Of a DNA stretch of 33,733 nt, positions 32,146 through 33,733 are shown one piece after another. Source of the stretch: JBDIBA01 sp039812705. Its GTDB lineage: Bacteria; Actinomycetota; Acidimicrobiia; Acidimicrobiales; JBBSGY01. Location: NCBI GenBank assembly GCA_039812705.1, contig JBDIBA010000022.1, positions 1-33,733 on the forward strand, given 5' to 3'. The position numbers were made by a program, and so were the translations under genes. The notes under the pieces were generated by a model. That model did not search any database. It was not told the origin of the DNA and worked only from the letters and a program-made list of their open reading frames with translations. Position 1 is the first letter of the stretch. Each line of letters opens with the position of its first letter.

Positions 32146-33024
32146 TCATGTGCTCCACTGCGCGGAACTCCCCTGGTGAATCGCTGCATAAATGCGATTT
32201 CGAATGTCATTCGCATCGTGCGCGGACAGCGTTCTGTCGAGAGCCCGAAGCACGACACGAACGAGCACGTTCTTTTGAGTGACTGAGATACCTATTCGAC
32301 TGCGTGCTTCGGCCGGCAATGCCTCGTAAGGGGTTTCAGAGAGCACTCGCACTTCCTCAATGACGGAAGCGTCATCCCCGAGTGCGTCACGCACGCGGTC
32401 ACCAAGGTCTTCATCTGTGTCGTGAGCATCCACGGCAACGGAGAGATCCCGCCGAACCGCTGGCATGGAGGAGACGGGGACATACGGTTTGAGGTCGAGC
32501 AATTGCTCAGCCACGCGCGGATCATTTGACCGGAGCAGGCGGATATCGGGTATTCCCTTGCGGAGCATGAGTAGGCGATCGAGACCCATTCCCAGCGCAA
32601 GCCCGGATACATGCCCAAGCCCCGCCTGCGTAAGTACATCGGAGGCAGCGAGTCCGCACTCGGCAATTTCAATCCACTCCCCCTCCCAGAACACGTCAAC
32701 TTGCCGCCCGTTCGCCGTATACGGATGCAGCCGAGGCTCGCAGCGATACTCGCTGCCCGGCACCAACGCATTCACCAGCACGGCGATCATTTCGTCCATG
32801 TCAACGTCATCTAGTTGCGTTTTCGATATTCGCCACAGATCCATTTGATGTGGGGTTCCCGCATGGAGCCGATCAATGCTGTCGCGCCTATAGACAATTC
32901 CTGGACAAACGAGCAACACGTCGTCGATTCGTTCGTGCGCCAATCGCCTGAGTGCACCAGGGACCATGGCGGAAGCGTGGCTGCGCAACATCAAAACGCC
33001 CGTGATGGGCCGATTTCTACACAA
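32146..33024 (-). CDS. PheS-like single-chain ligase with FDX-ACB domain, N-terminally truncated
   Basis: A class II aminoacyl-tRNA-synthetase-like protein of about 292 residues. The catalytic core has motif 2 in LVCPGIVYRRDSIDRLHAGTPHQMDLWRI and motif 3 in LGMGLDRLLMLRKGIPDIRLLRSNDPR. From about 196 a ferredoxin-fold anticodon-binding domain follows (SSMPAVRRDLSVAVD to the end), as in mitochondrial PheRS; bacterial PheS lacks it. It resembles proteins I recall as 'PheS-related mystery ligase' (SrmL). The roughly 100 N-terminal residues with motif 1 are missing: an in-frame TAG lies just upstream, and ATG 33089 is in another frame that soon stops. The start is TTG 33024 or ATG 32991. It may be a damaged gene. 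Confidence 0.7.
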   Translation of the reverse strand: MCRNRPITGVLMLRSHASAMVPGALRRLAHERIDDVLLVCPGIVYRRDSIDRLHAGTPHQMDLWRISKTQLDDVDMDEMIAVLVNALVPGSEYRCEPRLHPYTANGRQVDVFWEGEWIEIAECGLAASDVLTQAGLGHVSGLALGMGLDRLLMLRKGIPDIRLLRSNDPRVAEQLLDLKPYVPVSSMPAVRRDLSVAVDAHDTDEDLGDRVRDALGDDASVIEEVRVLSETPYEALPAEARSRIGISVTQKNVLVRVVLRALDRTLSAHDANDIRNRIYAAIHQGSSAQWST

Positions 33025-33107
33025 GAGCCCGACCAGTGCTGCAACTCCAAGCAGCTACGGCAAGTAGCAAGGCATTGACACCGAGGGGCATTACCGTCTA
33101 GCCCACC

Positions 33108-33113
33108 TATGAT
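33108..33113 (+). promoter_or_regulatory. Putative -10 element (TATGAT) of a leaderless LOG-gene transcript
   Basis: TATGAT, one base from the TATAAT consensus, ends six bases before the ATG at 33120. No ribosome site lies between. A TTGACA at 33075-33080 is 27 bases away, too far for a normal -35. Confidence 0.45.
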
Positions 33114-33119
33114 CGTGCA

Positions 33120-33716
33120 ATGCGGTCATTGGCGGTCTTCTGTGGTTCAAGTCCAGGTTTCAGCGACGACTACACGAAGGCCGTAGTTGGTCTTGCGACC
33201 GAAATCGCAAGACGAGAACTGCTCGCCGTCTACGGCGGGGCAAGTGTGGGGGCAATGGACACTCTTGCCAATACCGTGCTCTCGTGCGGCGGAAGAATAA
33301 CCGGCGTCTTGCCCAAGCAACTCTTTGAGAAGGAGATTGCTCACAAATCCTTGACTGATCTACACGTCGTGGGGTCGATGCACGAACGCAAAGCGTTGAT
33401 TGCCGAACTCTCTGATGGATTCGTTGCCCTTCCTGGAGGTTTCGGGACGCTGGACGAGCTTGCCGAAATCCTCACCTGGGCACAGCTTGGCATTCACACG
33501 AAGCCCGTCGCGGTGCTGAACACACTGGGCTATTTCGATTCATTGATTGCCTTCATGAACCACGCTGTTGCCGAGGGATTCCTGCGAGAAGAGAATCGAA
33601 GCGCACTGATCGTGGAGTCTGACCCCGTGGCCCTGCTTGACGCGATGGATGCCTACACGCCAATTACCGTGAGCAAATGGATGAATCAAGCAGGCGAAGA
33701 GCTACCTCTCCCCTGA
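33120..33716 (+). CDS. LOG-family nucleoside 5'-monophosphate phosphoribohydrolase
   Basis: Cleaves the N-glycosidic bond of (often N6-modified) adenosine monophosphate to base and ribose 5-phosphate; in plants this activates cytokinins. The 198 residues are a complete TIGR00730-type protein: VFCGSSPGFSDDY at the start, the catalytic Arg-Lys in SMHERK (R90, K91), and the phosphoribose-binding PGGFGTLDE at 105-113. Members were once misnamed lysine decarboxylases. The ATG at 33120 fits the family start exactly. It is divergent from the PheS-like gene. The sequence does not show which nucleotide is used. Confidence 0.92.
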   Translation: MRSLAVFCGSSPGFSDDYTKAVVGLATEIARRELLAVYGGASVGAMDTLANTVLSCGGRITGVLPKQLFEKEIAHKSLTDLHVVGSMHERKALIAELSDGFVALPGGFGTLDELAEILTWAQLGIHTKPVAVLNTLGYFDSLIAFMNHAVAEGFLREENRSALIVESDPVALLDAMDAYTPITVSKWMNQAGEELPLP

Positions 33717-33733
33717 CCTCAATCCAACCACCC

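Overview
The window is chromosomal DNA from an actinobacterium of moderate G+C. The evidence is a GlnR-like orphan regulator next to glutamine synthetase, the MurT/GatD lipid II amidation pair, an MptB-like polyprenol-phosphate-sugar mannosyltransferase, a Mrp ATPase without the CxxC pair, frequent GTG/TTG starts and several genes that look leaderless. Thr-rich linkers in a secreted glycosidase and an acyclic carotenoid cluster fit Acidimicrobiia or another aquatic actinobacterial lineage, but this placement is an inference.

Layout. 1-4 kb: glnA with a GlnR-like regulator, then on the other strand ridA and an A-type Fe-S carrier, then a Mrp-type Fe-S/P-loop ATPase. 4-8.4 kb (minus strand): a PAS sensor without a kinase, a three-gene cluster of unknown and membrane proteins, and an AI-2E/PerM-type transporter. 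8.4-10.5 kb (plus): HAD phosphatase, tadA, tRNA-Ser(CGA), a large palindrome and a Nudix hydrolase ending in a strong bidirectional terminator. 10.6-12.5 kb (minus): a GlsB-type membrane protein and the MptB-like enzyme. 12.6-17.1 kb: a carotenoid block (CruF-like hydratase, CrtI/CrtD-like desaturase, family-2 glycosyltransferase, divergent PlsY-like acyltransferase, CrtA-like monooxygenase). 17.2-22.9 kb: MscL, cyclophilin, a stand-alone receiver, GatD-MurT, a HEAT-repeat protein and a membrane protein. 23-28.7 kb: a putative lipoprotein, a GNAT acetyltransferase, a secreted GH113-like glycosidase with three carbohydrate-binding modules, an internally deleted maltose-acetyltransferase-like protein, a DCC thiol protein and a DoxX protein. 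28.9-31.75 kb: an anaerobic (class III) ribonucleotide reductase operon. 31.75-32.15 kb: a gene-free, repeat-rich stretch. 32.1-33.7 kb: a PheS-like single-chain ligase without its N-terminal part, divergent from a LOG-family phosphoribohydrolase.

The most notable observation is the ribonucleotide reductase. The large NrdD chain ends just after its zinc site and lacks the glycyl-radical motif. That motif sits in a separate 62-residue reading frame overlapping the end of nrdD and the start of nrdG, so the enzyme appears to be split into a catalytic chain and a radical-carrying mini-subunit. Also notable are a CruF-like gene with no canonical start for its N-terminal half and an apparent one-base frameshift beside a perfect Shine-Dalgarno, a sugar acetyltransferase that lost the middle of its beta-helix in frame, a PlsY-like enzyme inside a carotenoid-glycoside cluster, and a three-hairpin tRNA-like structure directly behind the PheS-like gene.
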